NCBI GenBank assembly: GCA_964531335.1
Contig: CAZHEV010000008.1
Span: 111,697 to 175,696 of the forward strand
Origin: CAZHEV01 sp964531335 [NCBI: uncultured bacterium]
GTDB lineage: Bacteria > Eisenbacteria > RBG-16-71-46 > CAZHEV01
Length of the DNA stretch: 64,000 nt
Reading direction: 5' to 3'
Shown here in pieces: positions 14,676-24,994 of the stretch (its first letter is position 1; each line of letters opens with the position of its first letter). The translations under genes were made by a program, and so were the position numbers. The notes beneath the pieces are model-generated. The model did no database searches. It saw only the letters and a program-made list of their open reading frames with translations, and was not told where the DNA came from.

Positions 14676-16178
14676 TTGACGAGACTGCGAGATCGAGCGC
14701 TCGGCGGAACTTCCGGCAAGGTCCGCCGATGTCATGCCCGGACCGTCACCCGCGAATTGGACCAGGCCTTGGATAGACCGGCGAGAACAGAAGACAGGAC
14801 GGCCAGACGCGCGGCCCTGATCGTGGCCACGTTGGCTTCGTTTCTCGGCCCGTTCATGGGCTCCTCGGTGAACGTCGCCTTGCCCAGGATCGGCAATGAG
14901 TTCGGCATGAGCGCGGTGCTGATGAGCTGGGTCAACACCGCTTTTCTTCTGTCCGCCGCCACCTTGACGGTGCCGTTCGGACGCCTGGGCGATATCTACG
15001 GCCGCAAGAAGATCTACATGACCGGCGTCTTCATCTTCACCGCGGCCTCCGTCCTCATCGCGCTGTCCTGGTCGGGAATGACGCTGATCCTGTACAGGGT
15101 AGTGCAGGGCGTCGGCGCCTCGATGATCTTCGCCACTGGAATGGCCATCCTTCTATCTGTATATCCGGCTCGGGAGCGGGGGAAGGTGCTCGGAATCGCC
15201 GTGGCCGCCGTCTACCTCGGCCTCTCCAGCGGGCCGTTCTTCGGAGGCATCATTACCCAGCAGCTCGGCTGGCGCTTCATATTCTGGCTGAATCTGCCGA
15301 CGGGGCTATTGTTGCTGGCGGTGATCTTCTTCATGTTGAAGGGGGACTGGGCCGAGGCCAAAGGCGCGCGGTTCGACCTGGCGGGCTCGGCGATGCTCGC
15401 GCTTTCGCTTCTGGCCACTATGTTCGGCTTCTCCAGATTGCCCGAGCCCTACGCCTTCTACCTGCTGGCCGCGGGGCTGGCCGGTATCGCCGCGTTCGTC
15501 ATCTTCGAGTTGCGGTTCGAGGACCCGATAGTCGATGTGAGGCTGTTTCGTTACAACACCGTTTTCGCCTTCTCCAATTTGGCCGCCTTGATTAACTACG
15601 CCGCCACCTTCGCCGTGACCTTCCTGTTGAGCCTCTACCTCCAGGAGGTGCGCGGTTTCTCTCCGCAGAAGGCGGGGATGCTGCTCGTCATTCAGCCGCT
15701 GGTGCAGGCCGTCCTCTCGCCGTTGGCGGGGAGGCTCTCAGACCGGGTGGAGCCGCGGACCGTGGCCTCCATCGGGATGACCATGACCTTCACAGGACTG
15801 GTGCTGCTGACCTTCATAGACTCCGGCGTCTCCATCTACTATGTCATGGCCTGCCTCGTGTTCCTCGGGTTCGGGTTCGCGCTTTTTGTATCTCCCAACA
15901 CAAACGCCATCATGAGCTCCGTCAACCGCCGAATCTACGGGGTGGCCGCCGCCCTGGTCGGCACCATGCGCCAGCTGGGGATGATGTTCTCCATGGGCAT
16001 CGTGATGATGATCCTTTCGCTTCAAATGGGCCGGGCCGAGATCCAACCGGGCAACGTGGGAGCGTTCCTGGACAGCATGCGAACGGCTTTTGTAATCTTC
16101 GCGGTGCTGTGCCTCGGTGGGATATTCGCTTCCCTCGCCAGGGGCAAGGTAAGCCGCGTCGAACCGGGAGGCCCCTGA
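14676..16178 (+). CDS. MFS transporter, DHA2 (14-helix) drug:proton antiporter type
   Basis: Integral inner-membrane protein of up to 500 residues with about fourteen hydrophobic helices. Family signatures include the N-terminal helix pattern FLGPFMGSSVNVALPRIG, motif A (GRLGDIYGRKKIY), motif B region (LYRVVQGVGASM) and motif C (AVYLGLSSGPFFGG). These place it in the EmrB/QacA-type DHA2 group, which exports amphipathic compounds using the proton gradient. The start is uncertain: the TTG at 14676 gives a basic leader of about 45 residues, and other in-frame TTG codons exist at 14757 and 14769. It is divergent from the metal-binding-type lipoprotein, but no link is proven. Confidence 0.88.
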   Translation: MTRLRDRALGGTSGKVRRCHARTVTRELDQALDRPARTEDRTARRAALIVATLASFLGPFMGSSVNVALPRIGNEFGMSAVLMSWVNTAFLLSAATLTVPFGRLGDIYGRKKIYMTGVFIFTAASVLIALSWSGMTLILYRVVQGVGASMIFATGMAILLSVYPARERGKVLGIAVAAVYLGLSSGPFFGGIITQQLGWRFIFWLNLPTGLLLLAVIFFMLKGDWAEAKGARFDLAGSAMLALSLLATMFGFSRLPEPYAFYLLAAGLAGIAAFVIFELRFEDPIVDVRLFRYNTVFAFSNLAALINYAATFAVTFLLSLYLQEVRGFSPQKAGMLLVIQPLVQAVLSPLAGRLSDRVEPRTVASIGMTMTFTGLVLLTFIDSGVSIYYVMACLVFLGFGFALFVSPNTNAIMSSVNRRIYGVAAALVGTMRQLGMMFSMGIVMMILSLQMGRAEIQPGNVGAFLDSMRTAFVIFAVLCLGGIFASLARGKVSRVEPGGP

Positions 16179-16461
16179 AGCCGCTCCCCCCAGGCCCGGC
16201 TTCGCCTGCACGCCGGCGGGCTCTTCCTCACCAGCATCAGCGACTTCGGTCAGGACCGGCGGACCGGCGAGATGTCCCTCCGCGGCGGTCCGTCCAGGTG
16301 AGTATCGTGCCGACCGCTGCGTCCCTCGCGGCGCTGGGTGCGAACGAGATCAAATTCATCTCACGGCACTTTCCCTTACGTCAGACAAGATCCCCTTTGA
16401 CGCGCGAGCTCGGCTTGCTCGAGGAAGTACAAGCGTAAAGGGCTGGCGTAAAGGGTTTCTC
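16179..16461. other. Intergenic region with no recognisable gene
   Basis: Only short frames without start sites are present. It leads into the promoter at 16462-16490. Confidence 0.4.
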
Positions 16462-16490
16462 TTGACTTGAACCGGTACTTGTGGTAAAGT
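16462..16490 (+). promoter_or_regulatory. Sigma-70-type promoter of the surface-protein gene
   Basis: TTGACT (16462-16467), a 17-base spacer and TAAAGT (16485-16490). The gene starts about 115 bases further on, leaving a long leader. Confidence 0.5.
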
Positions 16491-16610
16491 TCATATTGGC
16501 GATTGCATCCGCCCGCCGTTTCACCCGCCGGACCGCAAGCCGGCAGGCGAATCTGAAATCATCAGTCCCCGGCCACGCCCGCCTGTCCATCCACGAAGGG
16601 AGGGATGATT

Positions 16611-17738
16611 TTGTCTCTAAGAAACAAGACCATGATTTCGCTGCTGGCGGCGCTGTTTGTGCTCTGCACGGTGTCCTCGGCGTTCGCCCGCCACGCGGTG
16701 ACCGGAGCCCGCGGCTTCAAGCACACCTACAACAACAGATATTACTCATGGATGCCCCTTTCGCCGCCGTACGGAGGCAATCCGAATTATCGGTGCCACG
16801 TGGTAAGGGTCGTGGACGGCTCTCTATGGGGCGGATGGGGCGGCGCTCAGGCCGATTACGGCGCCGGATGGATCGAGCTCAAGCACTGCACGTATATCGA
16901 GACGGCCTCCTCGGTCCGCGTCAACTCCTGGAGCAGGCTGGTCGTGCAGGACCCGCGTGCCGACCAACCGATAGTATCCGGGGCCCAACAGGACGGCGAA
17001 GCCTGCAACTGCGAGCTTCAGCCCGGCCAACAGGTCTGGGTCCTCGGCCCGGAGGAGCCCGGCATGCCCCCGGGAGAGGCACATTCGCCGGCCGCGGCGG
17101 TGGTCGCCGATACGACCGGCCAACTGCCGGTGGAGTTCGTCATGGACTACGAGGACGGATCGCTTGTAACCAGGATCACCAATTGTCCTTGGAGCGCAGC
17201 TCAAATATGGGCTCGCGGCCTCATAGCGGGCGGAGATACGTCCGAGGTCCCCATGCTACCGGGAGAGTCGCTTCTCTATACCTCTACAGGTGAAATCGAC
17301 GGCAGTGGCCATGTCCTCGTCAAGTCACTCGGAGACGTTTCGGCGGAGCCGGGCGACGAGGTGGTCCTCGAGTTCGAGGTTTGGAACCTGGACGCCTTCG
17401 ATCATGATTTCGATTTGACAGTGGAGGACGCCCATGGCTGGCAGATCGTAGCGCCAGGGCCGGTGGTCACCGTCCCCGCCATGGGATCGACGCCCGTCCT
17501 CGTGCCGGTGACGGTCCCGCCTTCCCCTGAGGGCCCGGCTGACGGCGTGCATCTCGAAGCCGTGCGGTCCGACAACCCGCAGCAGTACCACGGCGACACC
17601 GGATGGGTCGAAGCCCAGATCCCCGTCCCTTCAGGCTCTGATCGCTCCTACGTTGTCCTCGCGGTCCTTCTGCTTGGAATGGGGGCCCTGCTTCTGGGCT
17701 TGCGGAGGCTTCGCAGACCGGGATCTCGACCGGCGTAG
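16611..17738 (+). CDS. Secreted protein with C-terminal membrane anchor/sorting-like tail
   Basis: Protein of about 375 residues. A signal peptide (MISLLAALFVLCTVSSAFA) precedes an aromatic- and Gly-rich region (YNNRYYSWMPLSPPYGG, DGSLWGGWGG). An Ig-like domain follows at about 245-340 (GDEVVLEFEVWNLDAFDHDFDLTV). The end is VPSGSDRS, then a hydrophobic helix (YVVLAVLLLGMGALLLGL) and a basic tail (RRLRRPGSRPA). That tripartite end looks like a CTERM sorting or stop-transfer signal. The TTG at 16611 is preferred because AGGGAGGG lies about seven bases before it; the ATG at 16605 sits too close. Family unknown. A strong hairpin follows the gene. Confidence 0.65.
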   Translation: MSLRNKTMISLLAALFVLCTVSSAFARHAVTGARGFKHTYNNRYYSWMPLSPPYGGNPNYRCHVVRVVDGSLWGGWGGAQADYGAGWIELKHCTYIETASSVRVNSWSRLVVQDPRADQPIVSGAQQDGEACNCELQPGQQVWVLGPEEPGMPPGEAHSPAAAVVADTTGQLPVEFVMDYEDGSLVTRITNCPWSAAQIWARGLIAGGDTSEVPMLPGESLLYTSTGEIDGSGHVLVKSLGDVSAEPGDEVVLEFEVWNLDAFDHDFDLTVEDAHGWQIVAPGPVVTVPAMGSTPVLVPVTVPPSPEGPADGVHLEAVRSDNPQQYHGDTGWVEAQIPVPSGSDRSYVVLAVLLLGMGALLLGLRRLRRPGSRPA

Positions 17739-17763
17739 TCCCAATATCTCGACACTTGCCATA

Positions 17764-17800
17764 GGAGGGGTCCGAGCGAAGCCGCCGGACCCCTTCCCTT
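17764..17800 (+). terminator. Rho-independent-type terminator
   Basis: GGGGTCCG (17767-17774) pairs with CGGACCCC (17786-17793), followed by TTCCCTTT. It lies 26 bases after the surface-protein stop. Confidence 0.65.
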
Positions 17801-17840
17801 TGCCGCCGTCGGGGCCGGCGCCCATGATCCCATATTGGAG

Positions 17841-17869
17841 TTGACACGGGGCACAACTGCAGCTAGAAT
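17841..17869 (+). promoter_or_regulatory. Strong sigma-70-type promoter of gdhA
   Basis: TTGACA (17841-17846), a 17-base spacer and TAGAAT (17864-17869). The leader to gdhA is about 110 bases and contains a short perfect hairpin, CTGCCCG/CGGGCAG, near 17913-17929. Confidence 0.7.
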
Positions 17870-17897
17870 ACTCGGCTGATTGGTGAAATATGCCTAG

Positions 17898-19346
<1,449 letters not shown>

Positions 19347-19377
19347 AGCCGATCCGGCATCTTAGGCAAGCGGAAGG

Positions 19378-19404
19378 CGGAGTGGAGATTTCCACTCCGT
19401 TTTC
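19378..19404 (+). terminator. Rho-independent terminator of gdhA
   Basis: CGGAGTGGA (19378-19386) pairs perfectly with TCCACTCCG (19391-19399) and is followed by TTTTC. Confidence 0.8.
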
Positions 19405-19554
19405 TGCTATATTTCGGATGTGCGCCGGTGCGGTGGGCGCCGGCGTCGAGGTGCCGCTTGAACGCCGGGGCGCGGCCGCATGGATATCGATCTCGCGGGT
19501 GTTGGCGCGGGCGCTGTTCGCTTTGTCTTTGGGATTCCGCAAAGGTGATCGGGT

Positions 19555-22533
19555 TTGAGAGAGTTTGACATTCAAGAAGTCGAGCACGGGTACGGCTCCC
19601 GTTTCCAGCGATTCCAGGATCTGATCCGCAATAGGGTCCGCAATATCCTCCTCGTTTCCAGCGTCTACGACTCCTTCATCCTTGCGGAGGACGGCCGCCT
19701 GTACGAGTCACTGCTCAACGAGTACATCGGACTCAATCTCAGCGACGCCCCCGGCATAACGCGCGTGTCCAGCAGCTCTGAAGCGGTCTCCATGCTACAG
19801 GGGGACAAGCGCTTCGATCTGATCATCACCTCGCTGTGGGTCGGCGACATGCACGCCCTCGAGTTCGCCCGTGAGGCGAAGAACATCGTCAAGGACGTGC
19901 CCATTGTATTGCTCACCTACGACGCCCGCGCCCTGAACGATCTGCTGGATAAGTACGATGTGTCGGATTTCGACAGGGTGTTCATCTGGCAGGGCGATTT
20001 TCGCATCCTGCTGGCTATAATAAAGTGCATCGAGGACCACCTGAACGTGGACCACGACACCGAGCTGGTCGGAGTGCAGTCCATCATTCTGATCGAGGAT
20101 GACGTCCGCTTCTACTCCTCGTATCTGCCGCTTATCTACACGGAGTTGATGCGACACACCCAAAGCCTGATTTCGGAGGGCGTAAACCCCGCCCACAGAT
20201 TGCTAAGGCGCCGGGCCAGGCCGAAGATACTGCTCTGCGACACCTATGAGGAGGCATGGTCATACTACGAGCGGTTGCACGCCTACATCCTCGGCGTCAT
20301 CTCGGACATGGAGTTCCCCAGGGGCGGGCGGAAGGACCCCTGGGCGGGGGTGAGCTTTGCCGAGGCGGTTCGCGAGTCACATCCCGACATTCCCATATTG
20401 TTGCAGTCCCGCGATCCGGCGAACAGGCGGGTCGCCGACAAGCTGGGCGTGTCGTTCCTGGTGAAGGATTCGCCCACTTTGCTGTCGGATCTCAGCGCGT
20501 TCATGAAGACGAACTTCAGCTTCGGGGACTTCGTGTTCCGTCTTCCCGATGGAACGGAGGTCGGCCGCGCCTCGGACCTGCGCACCCTGGAGGAGCAGCT
20601 CCGCCACGTCCCGAATGAGAGCCTTCTCTACCACGGCGAGCGCAACCATTTCTCCAATTGGTTCAAGGCAAGGACGGAGTTTCTGCTGGCATACAGGCTT
20701 CGTCCCCAGAAGGTCTCGGATTACAGGTCCGTCGGGGACCTGCGCCGGTACTTGATAAAGTGCCTCTCCGATCTGCGAGTGGCGCAGCAGCAAGGCAGCG
20801 TGGTCGATTTCGATCCCCGGACTTTCGATCCGACGGCGAGCTTCGCGCGCATCGGTGGAGGATCCCTGGGAGGCAAGGGCCGGGGCCTCGCCTTCATGAA
20901 CTCGATGATCTACAGCAATCTCCTGATGAATCGTTTCGACGACGTGACCATATCCGTTCCACCGACGGTGGTCGTGGGCGCGGACGTGTTCGACCAATTC
21001 ATGGAGGAGAACGACCTCAACAAGGTCGCCCTGGAGTGCGAGGACGACGCGGAGATCGAAGAGCGGTTCCTGAGCGCCGAATTCCCGGCGCGCATAAAGA
21101 ATTCCCTACGCGATCTTCTCGATCTCATGAGGTACCCCCTCTCCATTCGCTCGTCCAGCCTTCTCGAGGACTCCCAGTACCAGCCGTTCGCGGGCATATA
21201 TAGAAGCTACATGATCCCCAACAATCACCAAGACCCGGAGGCGAGACTCGAAGAGCTGGTCACCACCGTAAAGCGGGTCTACGCTTCCACGTTTTCGCAT
21301 TGCGCGAAGTCCTACATGAAGGCGACTCCCTACCGTCTGGAGGAGGAGAAGATGGGGGTGGTCATTCAAAAGCTTGTCGGCAGGCGCCACGGCGATCGCT
21401 TCTATCCCGATTTCTCGGGCGCCGCGAGCTCGCACAACTACTACCCGGTGCCGCCCATGAAGACCACCGACGGCATCGCATCCGTGGCTCTCGGTCTCGG
21501 GGTCATCGTGATGGAGGGCGGACCGACAGTCAAGTTCTCGCCGAGCTACCCGAAGCGCCCGTTCCAGTTCTTGTCGGTTCCGGAGGTTCTGGAAAACTCC
21601 CAACGCGACTTCTACGCGCTGGAACTCCCGCCGCCCGACTCGGATTATGACCGCCGCCAGGAGTTCGAGCTCCTGAACCTCGACATCAGCGCGGCCGACG
21701 AGGACGGGACGCTGGCGCAGCTGGCTTCGACCTACTCGGCGGAGAACGACCAGATATACGACGGTACTTCACGGGAAGGCACAAGGCTGGTCACTTTCGC
21801 CCCGATTCTCAAACAGCGCTCCTATCCGCTGGATGAGATCCTCCGGCTGATCTTGAACCTGGGTGCGCGCGGGATGAGCGCCGCGGTGGAGATCGAGTTC
21901 GCCGGGAATCTGTCGGTTCGGGACTCCGGCCGCCGTGAATTCTGCGTCTTGCAACTGCGGCCTATCGTGATAAGTCACGAGAGCAATGAGCTCGAGATAG
22001 AAGAGGCCGTCGGAGCCGACGTGGTCTGTCACAGCTCGCAGGTCCTGGGAAACGGCGTAATCAATAATATAGAGGACCTTGTCTACGTGGACATCGACAA
22101 GTTCGATCGCGCCGCGAGCAAGCAGGTCGCCGACGAGGTCGGCTCGTACAATCGCGACCTCACCGAGGCCGGCCGACCGTATCTCCTGATCGGGGTGGGA
22201 CGCTGGGGCTCTTCGGACCCGTGGCTGGGAATACCGGTGAAGTGGGACCAGATATCCGGTGCCAGGGTCATGATAGAGACCGGCTTCAAGGACTTCAGAG
22301 TCACGCCCTCCCAGGGAACGCATTTTTTCCAGAACCTGATCTCCTTCCGGATAGGGTATTTCACGGTCAACTCGCAACTCAGAAACGGGTTTATCGATTG
22401 GAAGTGGCTGCGCCGTCAACCATCCGCCAGGGAAGGCAAATACACCCGGCACCTCAGGTTCGACCGGCCGCTTACGGTGAAGATGAACGGTAGAAACAAC
22501 AAGGGAGTGATCCTCAAACCCGAAGCCGGCTGA
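19555..22533 (+). CDS. PEP/pyruvate-binding (PPDK-like) protein with two receiver-like domains
   Basis: Large cytoplasmic protein of 992 residues. A first receiver-like domain (about 28-140: NILLVSSVYD, LIITSLWVGD, VPIVLLTY) lacks a clear phospho-acceptor Asp. A second (about 172-315: SIILIEDDV, GVISDMEFPRGG, IPILLQS, FLVKDSP) keeps the acidic pocket, the Asp and the Lys. From about 435 comes a pyruvate phosphate dikinase N-terminal, ATP-grasp-type domain (GGGSLGGKGRGLAFMN, LSIRSSSLLEDS, FAGIYRSYM, EIEFAGNL, CVLQLRPI). The catalytic His and PEP domains of true PpsA/PPDK are absent, so the protein cannot do the full reaction. A phosphorylation-controlled kinase or sensor is plausible. The start is TTG at 19555 after AAAGGTGA. 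Confidence 0.8.
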   Translation: MREFDIQEVEHGYGSRFQRFQDLIRNRVRNILLVSSVYDSFILAEDGRLYESLLNEYIGLNLSDAPGITRVSSSSEAVSMLQGDKRFDLIITSLWVGDMHALEFAREAKNIVKDVPIVLLTYDARALNDLLDKYDVSDFDRVFIWQGDFRILLAIIKCIEDHLNVDHDTELVGVQSIILIEDDVRFYSSYLPLIYTELMRHTQSLISEGVNPAHRLLRRRARPKILLCDTYEEAWSYYERLHAYILGVISDMEFPRGGRKDPWAGVSFAEAVRESHPDIPILLQSRDPANRRVADKLGVSFLVKDSPTLLSDLSAFMKTNFSFGDFVFRLPDGTEVGRASDLRTLEEQLRHVPNESLLYHGERNHFSNWFKARTEFLLAYRLRPQKVSDYRSVGDLRRYLIKCLSDLRVAQQQGSVVDFDPRTFDPTASFARIGGGSLGGKGRGLAFMNSMIYSNLLMNRFDDVTISVPPTVVVGADVFDQFMEENDLNKVALECEDDAEIEERFLSAEFPARIKNSLRDLLDLMRYPLSIRSSSLLEDSQYQPFAGIYRSYMIPNNHQDPEARLEELVTTVKRVYASTFSHCAKSYMKATPYRLEEEKMGVVIQKLVGRRHGDRFYPDFSGAASSHNYYPVPPMKTTDGIASVALGLGVIVMEGGPTVKFSPSYPKRPFQFLSVPEVLENSQRDFYALELPPPDSDYDRRQEFELLNLDISAADEDGTLAQLASTYSAENDQIYDGTSREGTRLVTFAPILKQRSYPLDEILRLILNLGARGMSAAVEIEFAGNLSVRDSGRREFCVLQLRPIVISHESNELEIEEAVGADVVCHSSQVLGNGVINNIEDLVYVDIDKFDRAASKQVADEVGSYNRDLTEAGRPYLLIGVGRWGSSDPWLGIPVKWDQISGARVMIETGFKDFRVTPSQGTHFFQNLISFRIGYFTVNSQLRNGFIDWKWLRRQPSAREGKYTRHLRFDRPLTVKMNGRNNKGVILKPEAG

Positions 22534-22640
22534 ACCGAGCGGCGGACCGGGCGGCCTGGGAGAGCTGCGTTGAGAGCCTGCGCGGTCCGGGGCAGCGCCG
22601 GGCCGGCGGCGTGACCGGCGCCGGCGGTGGTGGTAGTGCT

Positions 22641-23900
22641 TTGAACATATTGCTTACCAACTACAGGTACTTCGTCTCCGGAGGGCCGGAGCGCTACTTG
22701 TTCAACGTCAAGGAGCTCCTGGAGGAGAAAGGGCACAAGGTAATCCCGTTCTCGGTCAAACATCCCAAAAACGAGCCCACCGAGTACTCCGATTTCTTTC
22801 TCTCCCCCCTCTCGGAGGACGAGGAGTCGGTCACCTTCAGACAGTTCAAGCTGACCCCGAGGACATTGCTCAAGCTCTTCGACAGGACTTTCATGTCGGT
22901 AGAGGCCCGCAGGAAGATCAGGAGGCTTCTCGAGCACGACCGTATCGACGTGGCATACACGCTGCATTTCCTCAGGTGGATCTCTCCGAGCATCCTGCCC
23001 GAGCTATCCGGCAGAAATATCCCCATAGTGGTCAGGGTCTCCGATTTCGAGTACATGTGCCCCGGAACGCACCTGCTTCGCAACGGCGAGGTCTGCGACC
23101 TGTGCGTTGGAGACGGACTGTGGCCCTCGGTCAGGCACAGGTGCATACAGGGCTCCCTCCCTCTCAGCCTGGCCCATTTCGCGTCCATGTCGCTCTACAG
23201 GCTGACCGGCGTCCTCGACAGGATAGACGCCTTCGTCTGCCCTTCCAGGTTCACCATGGGCCTGATGAAGAAGGCGGGTTTCGCCGAGAAGAAGCTGTTC
23301 CACGTCCCGACTTTCATAGATCTCGCGGCGATCGACCCTTCGCCCGCGCCGGGAAGGTACGTCCTGTATTTCGGCAGGATATCGCCCGAGAAGGGCGTAG
23401 AGGTCCTCCTGGAGGCTTTCCTGAAATACCGCGGGCGCAGCGGCGCAAGCGCCCTCCCCCTGCGCATCGTCCACACGGGGGGCGAAGGGGCTCGGAGCCT
23501 GGAGGAGAGGGTCAGGTCCGAGGGCCTGGAAGACATAGAGATTCTGAGCGGACTGAGCGGCAGGGAGTTCCATGCGGTCTTGCGCGACGCCGCTTTCACC
23601 GTTGTCCCTTCGATATGCTACGACAACATGCCCAACGCCATCCTGGAGTCGTACGCCTTCTGCAAACCCGTGATAGGCTCCGGCCGGGGCAGCATCCCGG
23701 AGGTGATCGAGGACGGCCGCACGGGACTGCTCTTCGAGCCGGGGGACAGCGACGATCTCGCGGACAAGCTGGCCTGGCTCGCGGGACGCCCCGAAGAACG
23801 TTTGAATATGGGCCGAAACGGTAGGACAATTGTGGAGAGCCGGCATAACAAGGAAGCCCACTATGGTAGGCTCATGGAGGTCTTCGCCGGATTGACCTGA
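22641..23900 (+). CDS. Glycosyltransferase, GT4-like
   Basis: GT-B fold sugar transferase of about 419 residues. The N-terminal acceptor domain opens with NILLTNYRYFVSGGPERY. The C-terminal nucleotide-sugar domain has LYFGRISPEKGVEVLLEAF and PSICYDNMPNAILESYAFCKPVIGS ending in GSIPEVI, split across the E-x7-E-type active-site region. Three cysteines in the middle (YMCPGTH, EVCDLCVG) and CIQG are typical of some polysaccharide GT4 enzymes and may bind metal. TTG at 22641 fits the family start; GTG 22611 would add ten Gly-rich residues. It heads a run with the radical SAM protein and a second glycosyltransferase, suggesting a surface glycan or glycoconjugate pathway. Confidence 0.82.
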   Translation: MNILLTNYRYFVSGGPERYLFNVKELLEEKGHKVIPFSVKHPKNEPTEYSDFFLSPLSEDEESVTFRQFKLTPRTLLKLFDRTFMSVEARRKIRRLLEHDRIDVAYTLHFLRWISPSILPELSGRNIPIVVRVSDFEYMCPGTHLLRNGEVCDLCVGDGLWPSVRHRCIQGSLPLSLAHFASMSLYRLTGVLDRIDAFVCPSRFTMGLMKKAGFAEKKLFHVPTFIDLAAIDPSPAPGRYVLYFGRISPEKGVEVLLEAFLKYRGRSGASALPLRIVHTGGEGARSLEERVRSEGLEDIEILSGLSGREFHAVLRDAAFTVVPSICYDNMPNAILESYAFCKPVIGSGRGSIPEVIEDGRTGLLFEPGDSDDLADKLAWLAGRPEERLNMGRNGRTIVESRHNKEAHYGRLMEVFAGLT

Positions 23901-23938
23901 TGCACATGAAACCATAGTCCCCCCGCAGGTGAATTACG

Positions 23939-24934
23939 ATGGAGTGCGCTGTAATCACAACATACAGGTGTAACGCCCGCTGCCGGATGTGCTGCGCCTG
24001 GGAGAACCCCACCAGGCCCGAGCAAGAGGTCACCCCCGAGGTGATCGACAAGATCCCGCCCGGGCACACGAGATTGAACATAACCGGCGGAGAGCCCCTG
24101 CTGAGGAAAGACCTCGAAGACATAGTCGCGGTGCTGGACAAGAAGACGAAACGTCTCGAGATCAGCACCAACGGTTACTTCACCGAGAAGATCGTCAGGA
24201 TAGCCCGGAAGTTCCCGAACATAACGGTAAGGGTGAGCGTCGAAGGGCTGCCCAAGCTGAACGATCATCTAAGGGGCCTCAAGGACGGGTTCGACCACGC
24301 CCTGAGGACCGTACTGCGGTTGAAGGACCTGGGAATCAAGGACGTTGGATTCGGCATCGTGATATCGGACAAGAACGTGAAGGATCTGCTCGACCTGTAT
24401 CATCTGATGGCCTCGATGGACATGGAGTTCAGCAACGCGACCATGCACAACTCCTACTACTTCTTCAAGCATGACAACAGAGTCGAGGACTTGGAGACGG
24501 TAACCGAGGAAATGAAGAAGTTCATCACGGCGCTGCTGAGGTCAAAGAGGCGAGACCTGAGGATGAGGGTCAAAGACTGGTTCAGAGCTTACATAAACCT
24601 GGGGCTGCTCAACCACATGCAGGGCAAGGCGCGGCCTCTGCGATGCGGGGCGGGGACGGACACCTTCTTTTTGGACCCTTACGGGCTGGTCCTGGCCTGC
24701 AACGGCTCCGGGGAGCCATGGGTGATGGGCGACTTGAAAATTGCCGATTTCGACGAGGTATGGAACAGCGATCAGGCCAGGTCGGTCAGGGAGAACGTCC
24801 GGGATTGCAAGCGCGACTGCTGGATGACCGGAACGGCGGTGCCGGCCATGAGAAAGCAGGTCTGGGTGCCGATATACTGGGTCCTGGGCAACAAGCTCAG
24901 GCTCGCCCTCGGCAAGGAGCCTGGGATCGCATGA
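23939..24934 (+). CDS. Radical SAM protein with SPASM-like C-terminus
   Basis: Protein of 331 residues. The radical SAM cluster motif is Cys11, Cys15 and Cys18 (YRCNARCRMC), followed by the SAM-binding NITGGEPLLRKD and STNGYF. The C-terminal part has RCGAGTDTFFLDPYGLVLAC, then CKRDCWMTG, a set of cysteines typical of SPASM/twitch domains that hold an extra cluster. SPASM enzymes modify peptides, proteins or sugars. No candidate precursor peptide gene is visible nearby, and the two flanking genes are glycosyltransferases, so a sugar or lipid-sugar substrate is more likely. It starts 38 bases after the upstream glycosyltransferase and is probably co-transcribed. Confidence 0.85.
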   Translation: MECAVITTYRCNARCRMCCAWENPTRPEQEVTPEVIDKIPPGHTRLNITGGEPLLRKDLEDIVAVLDKKTKRLEISTNGYFTEKIVRIARKFPNITVRVSVEGLPKLNDHLRGLKDGFDHALRTVLRLKDLGIKDVGFGIVISDKNVKDLLDLYHLMASMDMEFSNATMHNSYYFFKHDNRVEDLETVTEEMKKFITALLRSKRRDLRMRVKDWFRAYINLGLLNHMQGKARPLRCGAGTDTFFLDPYGLVLACNGSGEPWVMGDLKIADFDEVWNSDQARSVRENVRDCKRDCWMTGTAVPAMRKQVWVPIYWVLGNKLRLALGKEPGIA

Positions 24935-24994
24935 CCCCGCCCCGCCGCGAGGGCCACGGCGGCGCGCGGCCCCACATCTGAGGACTCGCTAACG

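Noticed and set aside
13703-14719. Long 338-codon version of the Met/His lipoprotein
   Set aside because: A strong ribosome-binding site, signal peptide and lipobox fix the start at 14320.
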